Part shown: piece after piece, positions 22,363 to 33,089 of the stretch
Layout of the letters: the number at the start of each line of letters is the position of its first letter
Numbering within the stretch: position 1 is the first letter of the stretch
Assembly: GCA_963576735.1 (NCBI GenBank)
Contig: OY755187.1
Span: forward strand, 9,734,001 to 9,798,000
Length of the DNA stretch: 64,000 nucleotides
Direction of reading: 5' to 3'
From: Bedellia somnulentella
Lineage: Eukaryota; Arthropoda; Insecta; Lepidoptera; Bedelliidae
Notes under the pieces: generated by a model
Database searches by the model: none
What the model saw: the letters and a program-made list of their open reading frames with translations, nothing else
Told to the model about the DNA's origin: nothing
Position numbers and translations under genes: made by a program

Positions 22363-22718
22363 AAAATAAGTTTCTTTCAAATGTTATTATAATCCAAATA
22401 TATAATTAAACATGAAATGAAAATCCTTGCCATGTATGTTTAAGACAAAATATATCTACCAATCTATATGAAATTTGCTACCTTTTGTCACAAAGAAGAC
22501 GTACTATTAATTATCTACCTCAGCGTGACTTTAATCAGAATACAAAGCGTAAAAATAGCAGATCGTGAGCACAATATTAATTCCGTGTCTTACAGGAGCT
22601 AAGCTCAATTAATTTGTTCGAGAAAGTGCATCGATTCTGATAAAGTAATACTATTAGTGTTTGCAGGAAGCTCTTATCTGGTGAAAGTAAGAAAAATTTC
22701 CAATTTTATTAAATATGA

Positions 22719-22876
22719 TGTCCGTGATAGCTCAGTGGCAATAGGCAGAACACCAACACAACACCAATTTGACTTTTCTAAAGACACATGTTAACGGTAC
22801 TCTGAACACCAGGTGACAAAGTCATGTAATGTTCATAAGCATAAGTATTAGTACCTCTGCCAACGCCTTCGGGGTT
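22719..22876 (+). mobile_element. Internally deleted TTATG-tailed SINE
   Basis: Head GTCCGTGATAGCTCAGTGG with box A, then a jump to the 3' half: ACTCTGAACACCAGGTGACA, GTACCTCTGCCAACGCCTTC and GGGGTTATAG. The central CATCGTGAGG block is missing. Confidence 0.6.
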
Positions 22877-23108
22877 ATAGGGTTATAGTTTGAGTTTAAA
22901 TTTATTAATTATATCTAACCAGTGGTTCACCTCTTTTATGAACCTATAAAGTGCCTGTGTTTTAGCTTCCTATTTGAGAAAAAAAAACCGAACATCATGA
23001 GGAATTCCCGTCAAACACACGAACAAATCTTTCTTTTTATATTATTATGAAAAGTATCCTATGTCCGTTTCTAGGTTTTAAGCTACCTCTTCGCCAATTT
23101 TTAGCCAA

Positions 23109-23353
23109 CATACATACATACATATACTCACGGCTACAAATCCCTTAACGGGGTAGCCAGAGCTTTGGAATAAGAAATTCTTTAGCCACTTTTGGAAGTT
23201 GATTGGGGAAAAGATGGTAATAATAAATGTTTTTGGTGACGGGTCTCCAACCACATCGCCCAAAAATCACTTAAAAAGCCCCTATACCCTTAGTCGCCTC
23301 TTACGATCACCCACGGGTAGAAATGGGGTAGTGTTATTCTAAGCCGACACGGC
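23109..23353 (-). mobile_element. MINE copy
   Basis: (CATA)n tail, CTCACGGCTACAAATCCCTT, GACGGGTCTCCAACCACATC, AGTCGCCTCTTACGATCACC and GCCGACACGGC. It is complete apart from small changes at the 5' end. Confidence 0.8.
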
Positions 23354-23959
23354 AAATCAGGTGATTATTTGATATACTGATCAACAATCGGTATAAATGG
23401 ACATTTATGCTTTCATAATCATTCAATAGATTGCTAGATATAGAACTTTATATCGAAGGGTCCTGTGCTGTCCTTATACATCGTATTCTCCCAACTTTCA
23501 CCAAATCGTCGGTCAACTTTGTGATATTTACGTTTACATACATACAACCTAAAGTTCTAAAAAAGGTAGTCATTATGGTTGAATGTCGGTCGGTCACCGG
23601 ATGACGTCTAGTATAAAGAATTTGGTATAAAATTTAAGACCTTCTTCCAACAAAAATTATGGCACTTTCGAACCACGTTAACCGCATTTTCTCTTAACTG
23701 CTAAAGTGATGACATTGAACATTTTGTGCCAACTTCCAATATTGAAATTTGGAGGTTTTATGGCTATTGGATTTCTGACAGTGCAGGTGATAATGTGTTA
23801 TTATAAAAATGACTTCATGCATTTACATTTTATTGAAACAAATTTATTAATGCTTATGTATGAAAATATTGTTAATTTAAATTAAGCAATTTTAATGAAA
23901 GCAGAGTGAATGCAGTAGAAATGAGATCCCTCAGAAAAGTTTGTAATGTAAGGTAATGT

Positions 23960-24340
23960 GATCGTGTGAGGAATGATGTGATTCGTGAAAGGTGTGGTGT
24001 AAAAGACGATATTGTAAGAAAGATAGAAAAAGGAATATTGAGATGGTTTTGGCACATAGAGAGGATGGATGACAGTAAATTGGTGAAAGAGATCTATAGA
24101 GCCAATGTGGAAGGTAATGTTAGTAGAGGACGACCTCGGAGGACACATTTGGATCAAATAGAAAATGTGCTCAAAAAGGCAGGTGTCCGCAGTATGAAGA
24201 ATAAAAGAGCATGCATGAAAAGATTGATGGATATGAACGAAGAGAGAGATCCCAGATCGTACAAAGTGGCGATCGATAGTCTCTGCCTACCCCAATGGAA
24301 ACTATCGGCGTGAGAATATGTATGTATGTATGTATGTTAA
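23960..24340 (+). pseudogene. LINE ORF2 C-terminal remnant with (TATG)n tail
   Basis: Encodes RCGVKDDIVRKIEKG, RWFWHIERMD, KEIYRANVEGNVSRGRPRRT, HLDQIENVLKKAGVRS and KNKRACMKRLMD, then, past a small disruption, SYKVAIDSLCLPQWK. It is followed by CGGCGTGAGAATATG and (TATG)n. It is the longest remnant of this LINE family in the window. Its last ~45 bases resemble the MINE 3' end. No RT domain remains. Confidence 0.75.
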
Positions 24341-24700
24341 ATTAAGCGCAAGAGGTTTGCCAGGATCTTACAATGTAGCGATCGATATTTTGTGCTTTTT
24401 ACCCGTTTTCGAATCAGGCATATGCGTACAACAGCGAAAAAATAGTATTTAGTAAGTAGAAGTAATAGAAAGTAGAACCTTATCTTATCATACAGCGTCA
24501 TAAACGACTGAAGGATTATTAAATGGTTTTCGTTTGCATACTTATTTTTTTTTCTTTACCTTATATACAGTCGCGGACATTTTTTGATTCGCCTTAAGAG
24601 GAATATATTCTTGTATACTTTTTGGGTAACTTCAACCGTTTACGTAGCGCACACAACGAAAGCCATAAAATATGAGTAATTATCCCCGTTTTTGCAACAT
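24341..24700. other. No gene recognised
   Basis: Non-coding; GCCAGGATCTTACAATGTAG at 24358 may be another scrap of the same LINE family. Confidence 0.35.
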
Positions 24701-24865
24701 TTACCGCTAATTCTTTGCTCCTATTCGCAGCGTGATGATATAAAGCCTAAAGCCTTCCTCAATAAATGGACTATCCAACACAAAAAGATTTTTTTAATTT
24801 GATTCAGCAGTTCCTGATATCCTAGCGTTCAAAGAAACTCTTCAGCTTTATAATATTAGTATAGA
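24700..24865 (-). mobile_element. Helitron 5' end, truncated
   Basis: On the minus strand A then TCTATACTAATATTATAAAG starts at 24865; the TGAAGAGTTTCTTTGAACGC and GATAGTCCATTTATTGAGG stretches are a body common in lepidopteran Helitrons. No CTAG end was found on the left. Confidence 0.6.
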
Positions 24866-25376
24866 TGAGTAACATATACAAATCGTGTATCTTTTTGTAA
24901 TCTTCTACCACATACCACATGATTTCCTAACGTCTTGTTATTTCAAAATAGCCTATTTGAGATTTTTCTAACATAATCTCATTTGTCCAATATAGCGATT
25001 TGTTATTCTTTGTAAAACTGTCTTATGATTTCTATAAATATATTATGCTTCATGTGCAGAAAAGATTTCCTATTCTACTCTATAAAAGTTTTGTTTTAGA
25101 AAAGAAATCGCAAATAAAAGGCACCAAAAGAGCAGGAAGGCAATATTGATCCGACCCTATCTAAGTGCGATACACATTAATCTTATTAGGAGCTGCCGGT
25201 CTAATTAATTAGAACAATTATTCCAGCTTTCTTACTAGAATTCCAATGAAAGAATTCCTGGGTCGCTTACAAATGTCTTTGGGGTTACCATCCTGTATCG
25301 TGCGGAGTTTTAATATGTTTAGTAACTTGTCGTTTATTAATTGATTTTATTATATACTGCTGGTTATGTATACTAA

Positions 25377-25520
25377 CTAGTAGTTGGCCCGGTTTTGCGC
25401 GGATGTTTTTTTTAAATAAGGTTTCTTTTAGGCTACAGTAAAAATGATATTTTTAATCATTTCTCACCCCTAAAATTAGCGTGATGATGTATAAGGCTAT
25501 TCTTCAGACAAACTAGGGCA
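25377..25520 (-). mobile_element. Helitron 3' end, truncated
   Basis: CTAG at 25377-25380 followed rightwards by TAGTTGGCCCGGTTTTGCGC is a minus-strand Helitron terminus (GCGCAAAACCGGGCC near CTAG). AGCGTGATGATGTATAAGGC suggests body up to ~25520. The 5' end is not found. Confidence 0.5.
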
Positions 25521-25914
25521 CCTTTCCTCTTTGTACGAAGTATGGACACATGCTTGTGTAGATACGTAAGTAAATAAAAGTATAAAGACTCAATATGAAT
25601 AATCATGTCAGAAGTTAACAATCATGGAAGTTTGATCACTGTAACGTAGTAGACCTAATTAAATACTGTCATAACTAAATTGCCAAATTTTATTCATATC
25701 AATTTAAACGCAATGCTTTCTTTTGTAATATACGAGTAAGAGTATAATTTTGAAATCGACAGTAAATTGACAATAATATCAGGATCTAAGATGCTTAAGC
25801 GAAAGCATTTCAATGAGAAAAGTAATAATCTTTTGTTAATTTGACCACACAATTTGACAATAAATAAAACAACAATTCCAAGCATACATAGTATGGTAGT
25901 ATGTGTAATGTTTT
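25521..25914. other. No gene recognised
   Basis: AT-rich, non-coding, no identifiable repeat. Confidence 0.4.
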
Positions 25915-25917
25915 ATT

Positions 25918-26100
25918 ATTCGCCGCCGGGGCCGCATTATATGGGTCGCCGACAATGCTCGGTGACATAACCCTGCAGCCTGTATAGAAAGAATCACGTT
26001 TAACCTATGTATGAAATCTAGACCGCCGACAAAAAGTTACCTACATTTGTCGGCGGCCTGGCGGGCTCAGTGTATATTGCGCTTTCTACTTTTCTAGCCG
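25918..26100. repeat. GC-rich hairpin cluster
   Basis: CCGCCGACAAA (26023-26033) and TTTGTCGGCGG (26046-26056) are perfect 11-bp arms around a 12-nt loop. GTCGCCGA / TCGGTGAC nearby (about 25947-25970) is a second near-perfect hairpin. GCCGCCGGGGCCGCAT and GGCGGCCTGGCGGGCTC flank them. Origin unknown; possibly a small transposon remnant. Confidence 0.4.
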
Positions 26101-26201
26101 CAGAATTTTCGTATTATTCGGAAGCAACTGATAAAACAGTTAACCATAAATTGAATAATAATATATATTAACTATGGCAAACATATTTATTAGTTCGTTA
26201 A

Positions 26202-26457
26202 CATACATACATACATATACTCACGGCTATATTTCCCTAGAAGGGGTAGCCAGAGCTAAGGTATTATAAATTCCTCAGCTACTTTTGGAAGTTGAGTGGG
26301 GAAAAGATGGTAAAAATAAAGGTTTTTGGTGATGGGTCTCCAACCGCATCGCCCTAAAATCCAATAAAAAGCCCCAATACCCTTAGTCGCCTCTTACGAC
26401 ACCCGTGGGTAGAAAGGGTTAGCGACATTTCTAAGCCGGCACTACACGGCGTTCGGC
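26202..26457 (-). mobile_element. MINE copy with 11-bp target duplication
   Basis: Complete, from the (CATA)n tail to GCCGGCACTACACGGC. It is flanked by TAGTTCGTTAA at 26191-26201 and 26458-26468, an unambiguous target duplication. Confidence 0.9.
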
Positions 26458-26490
26458 TAGTTCGTTAAGTATTAGGCCAATCGTTTTATT

Positions 26491-26557
26491 AGATTTTTCA
26501 GACATTGTCTGAAAAATCTGAAATTTTGTTTGAAACTAAATGCTTCAAACAAAATTT
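26491..26557. repeat. Two adjacent perfect 14-bp hairpins
   Basis: AGATTTTTCAGACA / TGTCTGAAAAATCT (26491-26519, one-base centre) is followed after one base by AAATTTTGTTTGAA / TTCAAACAAAATTT (26521-26557, nine-base loop). Both have perfect arms. Confidence 0.7.
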
Positions 26558-26569
26558 GTGTCCATTGCC

Positions 26570-26700
26570 GTAATAATAAAAACATATAAAAAAAATGTTT
26601 TCGGAAATAAACTGCGATGGTACACGGACAGACAGACAGACAGCATTAAACAAATAGGGTTTTGTTTTAAGCCATTCGGCTATGAAACCCTAAAATACAA
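26570..26700 (-). mobile_element. Dispersed repeat end with (GACA)n
   Basis: ACACGGACAGACAGACAGAC then AGGGTTTTGTTTTAAGCCAT and CGGCTATGAAACCCTAAAA is a dispersed end common in lepidopteran DNA. Its full extent is unknown. Confidence 0.4.
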
Positions 26701-26821
26701 GCCAAATTAAAAAACTCCTCACTTCTTAAAATCGGCATTAAGGTACTAAAACAGTGTTGCACTAATCAATAATTATATGGCTTAGGTTTTAATTTATATC
26801 ACAACCATATACTTGCATCGT

Positions 26822-27008
26822 GAGGCTATTAAAGTGGTTTTTGGTCGATGCGGTTGAGACCCATGTCCAACGATACTTTATTTTTACCATCTGCTCCCCT
26901 ATGAACTTCCAAATTTGGCTGAAGACTCTGAAGAGTTTCTAGCTCTGAAGCTTTGGCTACCCCTTTCTGGGATTCATGGCCGTGAGTATATGTATGTAGG
27001 TATGTATT
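26822..27008 (+). mobile_element. 5'-truncated MINE copy
   Basis: Begins at GTGAGGCTATTAAAGTGG and continues through CGATGCGGTTGAGACCC, CTATGAACTTCCAAATTTGG and GGCCGTGAGTATATG to the tail. Confidence 0.75.
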
Positions 27009-27550
27009 TATTAGAATCAATTCTACATTTCCCATTTCTGTCCTAGTTAGATTACCACCTAACAAACGACCTTTGTTATTCCTAACAGGCAACAGTAATA
27101 AAATTATTAATTATAAATTACCTAGAGTGCCTAGAACACTTCTATGTAGATTACTGTAGTCAAAATTTTCACAAAGGAAAAGCTGCAGAGTTTTCGACCG
27201 CTCTCCTCAGGCAATTAGTCTTCTCGCTTGCACAAAAGGAGCAACAATGAAAAAAGTACAAACGAAAACTAAGTTAAGTGCACTTAAGTTTAAGTGGATT
27301 TGGCAAAGGCTAGAATGCGTCTCGGTCACTCCAGGGCTGCCTCTTTAATTACAACTAAATTGAAGGCTAAAAACTTAATGAAGTATTTCCGAGGAATTTT
27401 AAATGGAATAATTAACAGAGCTCTGTACTTGCGCTTAAAAGGATAAGTATTAAAGTAGCGTGCGATCGGAATACTAAGAATCTTCGACTTAATTTGCTTG
27501 AATGGCTTTATTTTTGCATATTGTGGATTAGTTTAGCTATAACTTATAAC
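27009..27550. other. No gene recognised
   Basis: Non-coding stretch left of the hAT element; nothing identified. Confidence 0.4.
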
Positions 27551-27660
27551 TAGACATCGGATTATATGCATTTGCATATTTGCATATGCAAATGCATATA
27601 TTTCTATTTTTATAGCATTATTGCATATTTTGGTACATTTTCATAAAGAGTGCTTATTTC
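27551..27660. promoter_or_regulatory. hAT 5' subterminal TGCATAT repeats
   Basis: TGCATAT or its complement recurs at least six times in the first ~80 bp, including ATGCATTTGCATATTTGCAT. The last 80 bp (29570-29649) repeat the pattern. In hAT elements, short subterminal repeats bind transposase (family knowledge); they also contain ATTTGCAT octamers. Confidence 0.55.
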
Positions 27661-27932
27661 AATAGTAATACGTGTTGTATTATGCCGGTCGACAACCCAG
27701 ATCGACGCATTCGCCTCGCACACACTCAGCGACAGCGAGCGCTGGCTGACTGCTGACTGGCCGACTGGCTCGCATCGCTCTGCGCTCGATAGGCATTGGC
27801 GGGATGCGGCGTGCGGGTGGGGAGGGGCGTACGACACTTACTACTTCACTCACGCGCCTAACGCAATTCAATTGTTTTTGTCTCGCTGTATTTGTTTATC
27901 TACGAAAACCTTATTTTATTTTAAATAAAATA

Positions 27933-29422
27933 ATGCCGCCAGTGAAAAAAAATACCCATGCTTTAATGGAATCATGGATAAAAAAATATCCAAACCAATT
28001 TACGACTGATGGCACTGTGATTTTCTGCAAGGTTTGTGAAAAGCGAATACCTTCATCAAAAAAATATCAAATCGATCAACATGTGAGTACTGCTTCACAT
28101 TTAGCTGCAAAACAGAAACCTGCAAAAAGTTGTCAACAACTGCTAACTCATATTTCGTCTTCTAATTCGGATACTTCAAACAAAGTACAATTCAATAAAG
28201 ATTTGTGTGAGTTTTTTGTTGCTTGCAATATACCTTTCCACCAATTAAATAACGAAGTATGCAGGAAATTCCTAAAGAAGTATTGCACTAATCAGATAAT
28301 TCCTGAAGAATCCACAATTCGAAAAAACTACCTTTCAAATATCTACGTAGAAGTACTTGGTGAAATTCGCGCCGATCTCTCGAACGATTTGATATGGATA
28401 TCGGCAGATGAAACGACAGATTCCTGTGGACGATATATAGCGAATCTAACTGTTGGGAAATTATCTAAAGAGCCCTCTATTCCCCATTTGGTTGCTTGCA
28501 AGGTTTTAGAAAAAACAAACCATTCAACTATCGCCCGGTTCATAAATGATTCCATCAAATCGCTATTACCCGATTCCTCTATGGACGAGAAAATATGTGT
28601 TTTTGTTTCTGACGGTGCGCCATATATGGTAAAAGCTGGTCAGGCTCTTAAAGTATTCTACCCAAAATTGCTGCACATCACCTGCCTAGCCCATGGATTA
28701 CATCGATTGGCGGAAGAAATCAGAAATGAGTTCAGCATAGTAAATGAATTGATTTCTTCTACAAAAAAAGTGTTTTTAAAAGCACCATCACGAGTTCAAG
28801 CATATAAAGAGAAACTACCAAACGTTGCACTACCCCCAGAACCAATATTAACACGATGGGGAACTTGGTTAAAAGCTGTATTGTTTTATGCTGAGAATTT
28901 TGATGCCATAAAAGAAGTAGTTGGATCATTTGACAGATCAGATGCCATCGCAATCAAGTCAAGCCAGCTGGCATTTGAGGATCCTTCAATAAAAAAAATA
29001 TTGCTCTTATTGCAACACATTTCAGCGATATACCCGACGCAATCGAAAAATTAGAAACTAAAAACCTTCCTCTGTGCAAGTCCTTGGAAATATTAGAAAA
29101 AATGATTGAACAGAGTAACGCCCTACCGACTGTAATATCGCAAAAGGTTCGTGGCAAATTAAATGCAGTATTGTATAAAAACCCTGATCTTGATGGAATA
29201 AGAAAAATCGATGCATTTATTAACGGCAGCGGACAAACTCTTCCTGAAGAGGTCTCTGCAGGAATGGCGCCAAATTTCAAGTCCTGTCCGGTAACGTCAG
29301 TTGACGTCGAAAGGTCATTTTCTGCCTATAAATTGATATTAAGTGACAAACGTCACAAGTTTGCTATAGAAAATCTGGAAAAATATATTATTGTTTATTG
29401 TCACAAAAATTATAATAAATAA
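27933..29422 (+). pseudogene. hAT transposase, one frameshift in an A8 run
   Basis: Cut-and-paste transposase of the hAT superfamily, expected to act in the nucleus on the ends of this element. The first frame is open from upstream; I choose ATG at 27933 because family-like sequence starts there. Visible features (residues from that Met): a CCHH BED-like zinc finger (C32, C35, H50, H56), SADETTD (D159/D163) and FVSDGAP (D227) as candidate catalytic acids, CLAH (C251, H254), and TRW (W309). At the A8 run (about 28992-28999) the frame moves by -1; the first frame stops at 29054. The other frame continues without stops to 29422 and carries the hAT dimerisation region (VERSFSAYKLIL). Rejoined length would be about 496 residues. 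The run can be read as A AAA AAA, so programmed -1 shifting is conceivable, but loss of one A, or a sequencing error, is simpler. Confidence 0.85.
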
Positions 29423-29657
29423 ACATTACCTATTATAGGTTGTCTGCTGTCTCTTTTGATTATAATGTCACAGATTTATATGTCAATGTATAATGTATAA
29501 AAATTAAAATATAAATAAACGTAAATTCTAATTAATGATTAGAAATTACTTACTATAAATGGTTTTTTATTGTGCATATTTCGCCCTTTTTTAGTGCATA
29601 TTTGCATGCATATTTTAGCATTTTGATAGTGCATATAATCCGATGTCTACTTATAAC

Positions 29658-29811
29658 CGTTATAGCTCTAAAGACTTTGAGGTCTCAGTGGGAAGATCAC
29701 CGCGCTTCTTACTTCAAGGACTTGAGTTTGAATCATGAGTCTAGCTCTATGCCTATGTAGAAAACATTGATGTTAACGGGACGTTGAATTTCTATTAACC
29801 ATATGATAGTG
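29658..29811. other. No gene recognised
   Basis: Flank right of the hAT element; no feature seen. Confidence 0.4.
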
Positions 29812-30065
29812 TAATTGTATAAAACGACGATAGGCCAGCTCTTATCACTTGCATAGAAGGGGTAGCCAGAGCTAAGGAATTAGAAATTCCACAGCCGCTT
29901 TTGCAAAGTTAAGTGGGGAAAAGATAGTAAAGTAAAGGTTGTTGGTGATAACCATCGCCCAACCGCATTGCCCAAAAATCCCTTAAAAGCCCCAATACCT
30001 TACTTTCAAGTACACCCATCAGAAGAAACTGGGTACTACTATTCTAAGCCGACACTAAACGGCAA
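29812..30065 (-). mobile_element. SINE scrap fused to a MINE lacking its tail
   Basis: GTATAAAACGACGATAGGCC then CTCTTATCACTTG (29816-29850) is a scrap of the TTATG-tailed SINE on the plus strand. It abuts a minus MINE that starts at AGAAGGGGTAGCCAGAGC and ends GCCGACACTAAACGGC; the MINE has lost its CTCACGGC and (CATA)n end. Confidence 0.6.
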
Positions 30066-30544
30066 AGCCATAGATTAAAATATAAACATAGAATAAAAAA
30101 ACAGAAAATCTAATGCAGTGATAAACAATTTCATGTTTTTATGACCGTGTATTACAGAAATGCAGAAATCTTAATTATTTGAAGAATAACACCATCCATT
30201 TTAAGTCGGAACAGACCCTAGTGCTACAATACGATGAATATACCTCTTTTCCTAATACTACGCTTAGCAACCCTAAACCAGTTGAATCCAACTGTAAGCA
30301 GTCACTACTAGTTATGGCCAGTTATTAGGAATTATTGCTGCGAGCCATTTCCTTCAGCGTTGGATCTAGTACAATACATTACAGCTGTAAACGTCATCTG
30401 GACAAGAAAACATCTTCAGAGATAGAAACGGATTTACATTGATAAAAACATTTTGTTTTAACAAATTTGAAATACGTCCGTAGGGTTTACATACAAAATG
30501 CTTGTTAAACGATGAAAATATACATGTATATGCATTGCTAAACT

Positions 30545-30690
30545 CACGCCGTTAGTTCCCTTAGGGTTAGGCTGAGACTATCGATGGCCACTGTTTAGGT
30601 GCCGTTAGTTTCCATTGGAGTAGGCAGAGACTATCGATTGCCATTTTGTACGATCCTGGCAAACCACTCGAGCTTTGTCTACATGTTATA
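30545..30690 (-). mobile_element. LINE 3' end with internal duplication
   Basis: Minus-strand remnant of the RGRPR-type LINE 3' end. The segment GCAGAGACTATCGATTGCCA has a second diverged version (CTGAGACTATCGATGGCCAC) ~60 bp away, so the end is partly duplicated. Confidence 0.55.
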
Positions 30691-32554
30691 CACATACTAT
30701 AAAGTTTTTTTTCATTTGCAATAAGTGCATATTTACATCATATGTACGTTTAAATAGATTTTCGTTTCGGACGTACTGCAAAGCTTATTTAATATTGACA
30801 ACTAGTTGTCAGCTGTAACTGTTTGGCTTCATAAATGCTCTGTGCAGGCAATATCTCAACATTAATAAAAATTGGAATCCTGTTAATTTGAAAAAAAAAA
30901 CAGATATCTTTGTTACATGTTTTTATCTTGAAATTGCTTTTGACTCGAAGTAAAAGAAGATGCAAAATATTGTATAAGTTTTATTTCCACACTCCGAAAT
31001 CGAAGAGTTAAGTACATTTATTACTTTGAAATACATTTTATATCTGTTTGATTTATTTTCCATTAGTTGTGTAAAATCACTTCCAAATGAAGGCTGCTGG
31101 TGTATGCGAGGTGTGCGGTACAAAGTTTTTAGTGCTGAAGTTGGAAGCCAGAATACAAATAAATGTAGGCTCGCCCTCATAGGGTTGCCAGGCCAGCGGC
31201 TTTAGCCTTTGTTTGGCCTTTTGTCTTCGACCTTTGCATAGCTTAGTCTGTGGAACGTATTTTGCTCAAGGTTTAGTTAGAAATGCTAATGTAATCTTAC
31301 TAACATTTAATATTAAACACGAAAGTTTTTTATGCCTTTTGCTCAATTAAACCTAAATTTCTTCCTTCTTGTTACTCCTTATTCATTTTAATATAATTTT
31401 GATAGTTCGTGTATAGTAGACAGTATTGTAGGAGATAAGTTAGTTTTAAACTATTTCTTGACCGAAGTAAAAATTTAACAATATTTGTTCACCACAGAAA
31501 TTTTACAAAACTAAAATTCATCTGCTGTTTAATTGTCCTTTCATTGGATTTTGATATCAGGAATTAAAAGAAAAAAAAGATATATTAAGCGGATCTTCTG
31601 TGGCGCTCAAGTGATGCCAGGTATTTTTACTTTATAAAATTACGTCACCGCATTTGACGTTAGTAAATAAAAAAAATGTTAACAAAAACAAACTTGTAAT
31701 GTTTTAAGGGAAGAGAAAGGTTTTCAGCTTTTATAATTTACGCCCTGGCAACCTCCTCGCACATCGCTTGCACTTACATTCTAAAAGCCACTAATATTTG
31801 TTAAAGTTGTACTGAATGTTTTATTATTATTACTTTACCTGCAGTTTAAATTAAGTGCTTTAGTTTGGGAATGCATCGCTTACATATACATAGTAAAATA
31901 TAAAATTAAGAAAAAAGTATATGTTTACGTTCGTGGTACTGTTACCATAAAAAGATACATAACTATTATTTTACCCGAAGGGGTTAATCAGAGTTATGTT
32001 GGTAACTCAGTTATATGAAAAAAATAATATTAGTTCAGTGACATCACTTTAAAGTTTAGTAGTAGTTTTTTTAATCAAAATTGTGGTTCTCAAAACCAGT
32101 TTATTAACAAAATTATACGTCAAAACCCCTTAAGAAGCGTAGATAGGATACTGAAGAAATTTATTAATTTAATTGAAACGAAAATATTTAAGTATTAGCA
32201 AAATTAAAACACCCAACCAATGTTTTACAACATACATCACGCTAACTAGTAAAATAATTCAAATCTATTTAAAAGTTTCGTCCGTTAGCACCACGACCAC
32301 CTCTCATAACGTAATATTTATTCTTGCATGCTGCCTACGCCATCACTGCATCATATTAAAAAAAAACATACAAAACAAAATACATCACACAAATGAATCT
32401 GCAGATATTTGGTAGCTCAGACAAAACATAAAAATACGTCGAAATAAAGCATTGTTGGTGATAGGATTCCAACCACTTCGCATCAGACACCATTCATTAA
32501 AAACCCTAGGCACGAATGCTTTCTAAGCCAGCTCTAAACGGCTGTACTCAGTTA
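30691..32554. other. No gene recognised
   Basis: Nearly 1.9 kb of AT-rich DNA without exon, RNA gene or repeat I can name. GAAGGGGTTAATCAGAG at 31978 may be a scrap of a MINE. Confidence 0.4.
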
Positions 32555-32770
32555 CTTTGGTAGCTCAGTGGAAGCACCGATGCAGAGGGGTGTGGGTTGA
32601 AATCCCGAATAAAGCCTACAAGAATTTGTCTTATATGTAGTCAAATTTGTGGATTATTTATCAATGTTGATTAAGTTTGTGAGGGAAAACATCATGAGGG
32701 AACATAACTCAGTAACACTTAATCATGTGACAGTATATTAAACAAAGGTGCAATAGTAGCATAAATGGGT
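32555..32770 (+). mobile_element. Diverged TTATG-tailed SINE
   Basis: Head TTTGGTAGCTCAGTGGAAGC and box-B-like GGGTTGAAATCCCG, body TGAGGGAAAACATCATGAGG and ATCATGTGACAGTATAT. The 3' third is missing, and a MINE follows at once. Confidence 0.6.
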
Positions 32771-32784
32771 TGTGTAGTATAGCT

Positions 32785-32952
32785 GTGTAGGGCTGGCTTA
32801 GAATACTACTAACCCATTTCTGCCTGTAGGTGTTCCTAATTTACAATATCTTCACCACTCAACTTCCAAAATTGGCTAAAGTATTTCTTATTATGAAGCT
32901 CTGCCTACCCCTTTCAGGGTTTTATAGCCGTGAGTATATGTATGTATGTATG
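32785..32952 (+). mobile_element. MINE copy with internal deletion
   Basis: GTGTAGGGCTGGCTTAGAAT then GGTGTTCC joins directly to AATTTACAATATCTTCACCA, so the CGATGCGGTTGGAGACC core is deleted. The 3' end GCCGTGAGTATATG and tail are intact. Confidence 0.75.
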
Positions 32953-33089
32953 AGTAGTGTAACATGAGGACAAAAATAATTGGATCATAATTTTGAACAC
33001 CTGATGAGGGCGAGTATGTCACATAAGAAGTGAGATATTTACAGATTATGCATATAAAATTTTACTGTATTGAATGCCATAAATATATT

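Larger units (their letters stand above)
27551..29649 (+). mobile_element. hAT transposon, complete ends and target duplication
   Basis: The inverted ends are identical for 20 bases: TAGACATCGGATTATATGCA at 27551-27570 and its complement at 29630-29649. The 8-bp target duplication CTTATAAC (27543-27550 and 29650-29657) is diagnostic of hAT. Both subterminal zones are packed with TGCATAT/ATGCAAAT words. Total length is 2099 bp with one transposase gene. A GC-rich block (27690-27830) precedes it. Intact ends and duplication suggest a fairly recent insertion. Confidence 0.93.

Noticed and set aside
27680..27830. Host CpG-island promoter
   Set aside because: The GC-rich block is inside the hAT boundaries and most likely belongs to the transposase 5' region.
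28343..28558. Minus-strand frames across the hAT element
   Set aside because: They lie antisense to the clear transposase frame and have no motif of their own.
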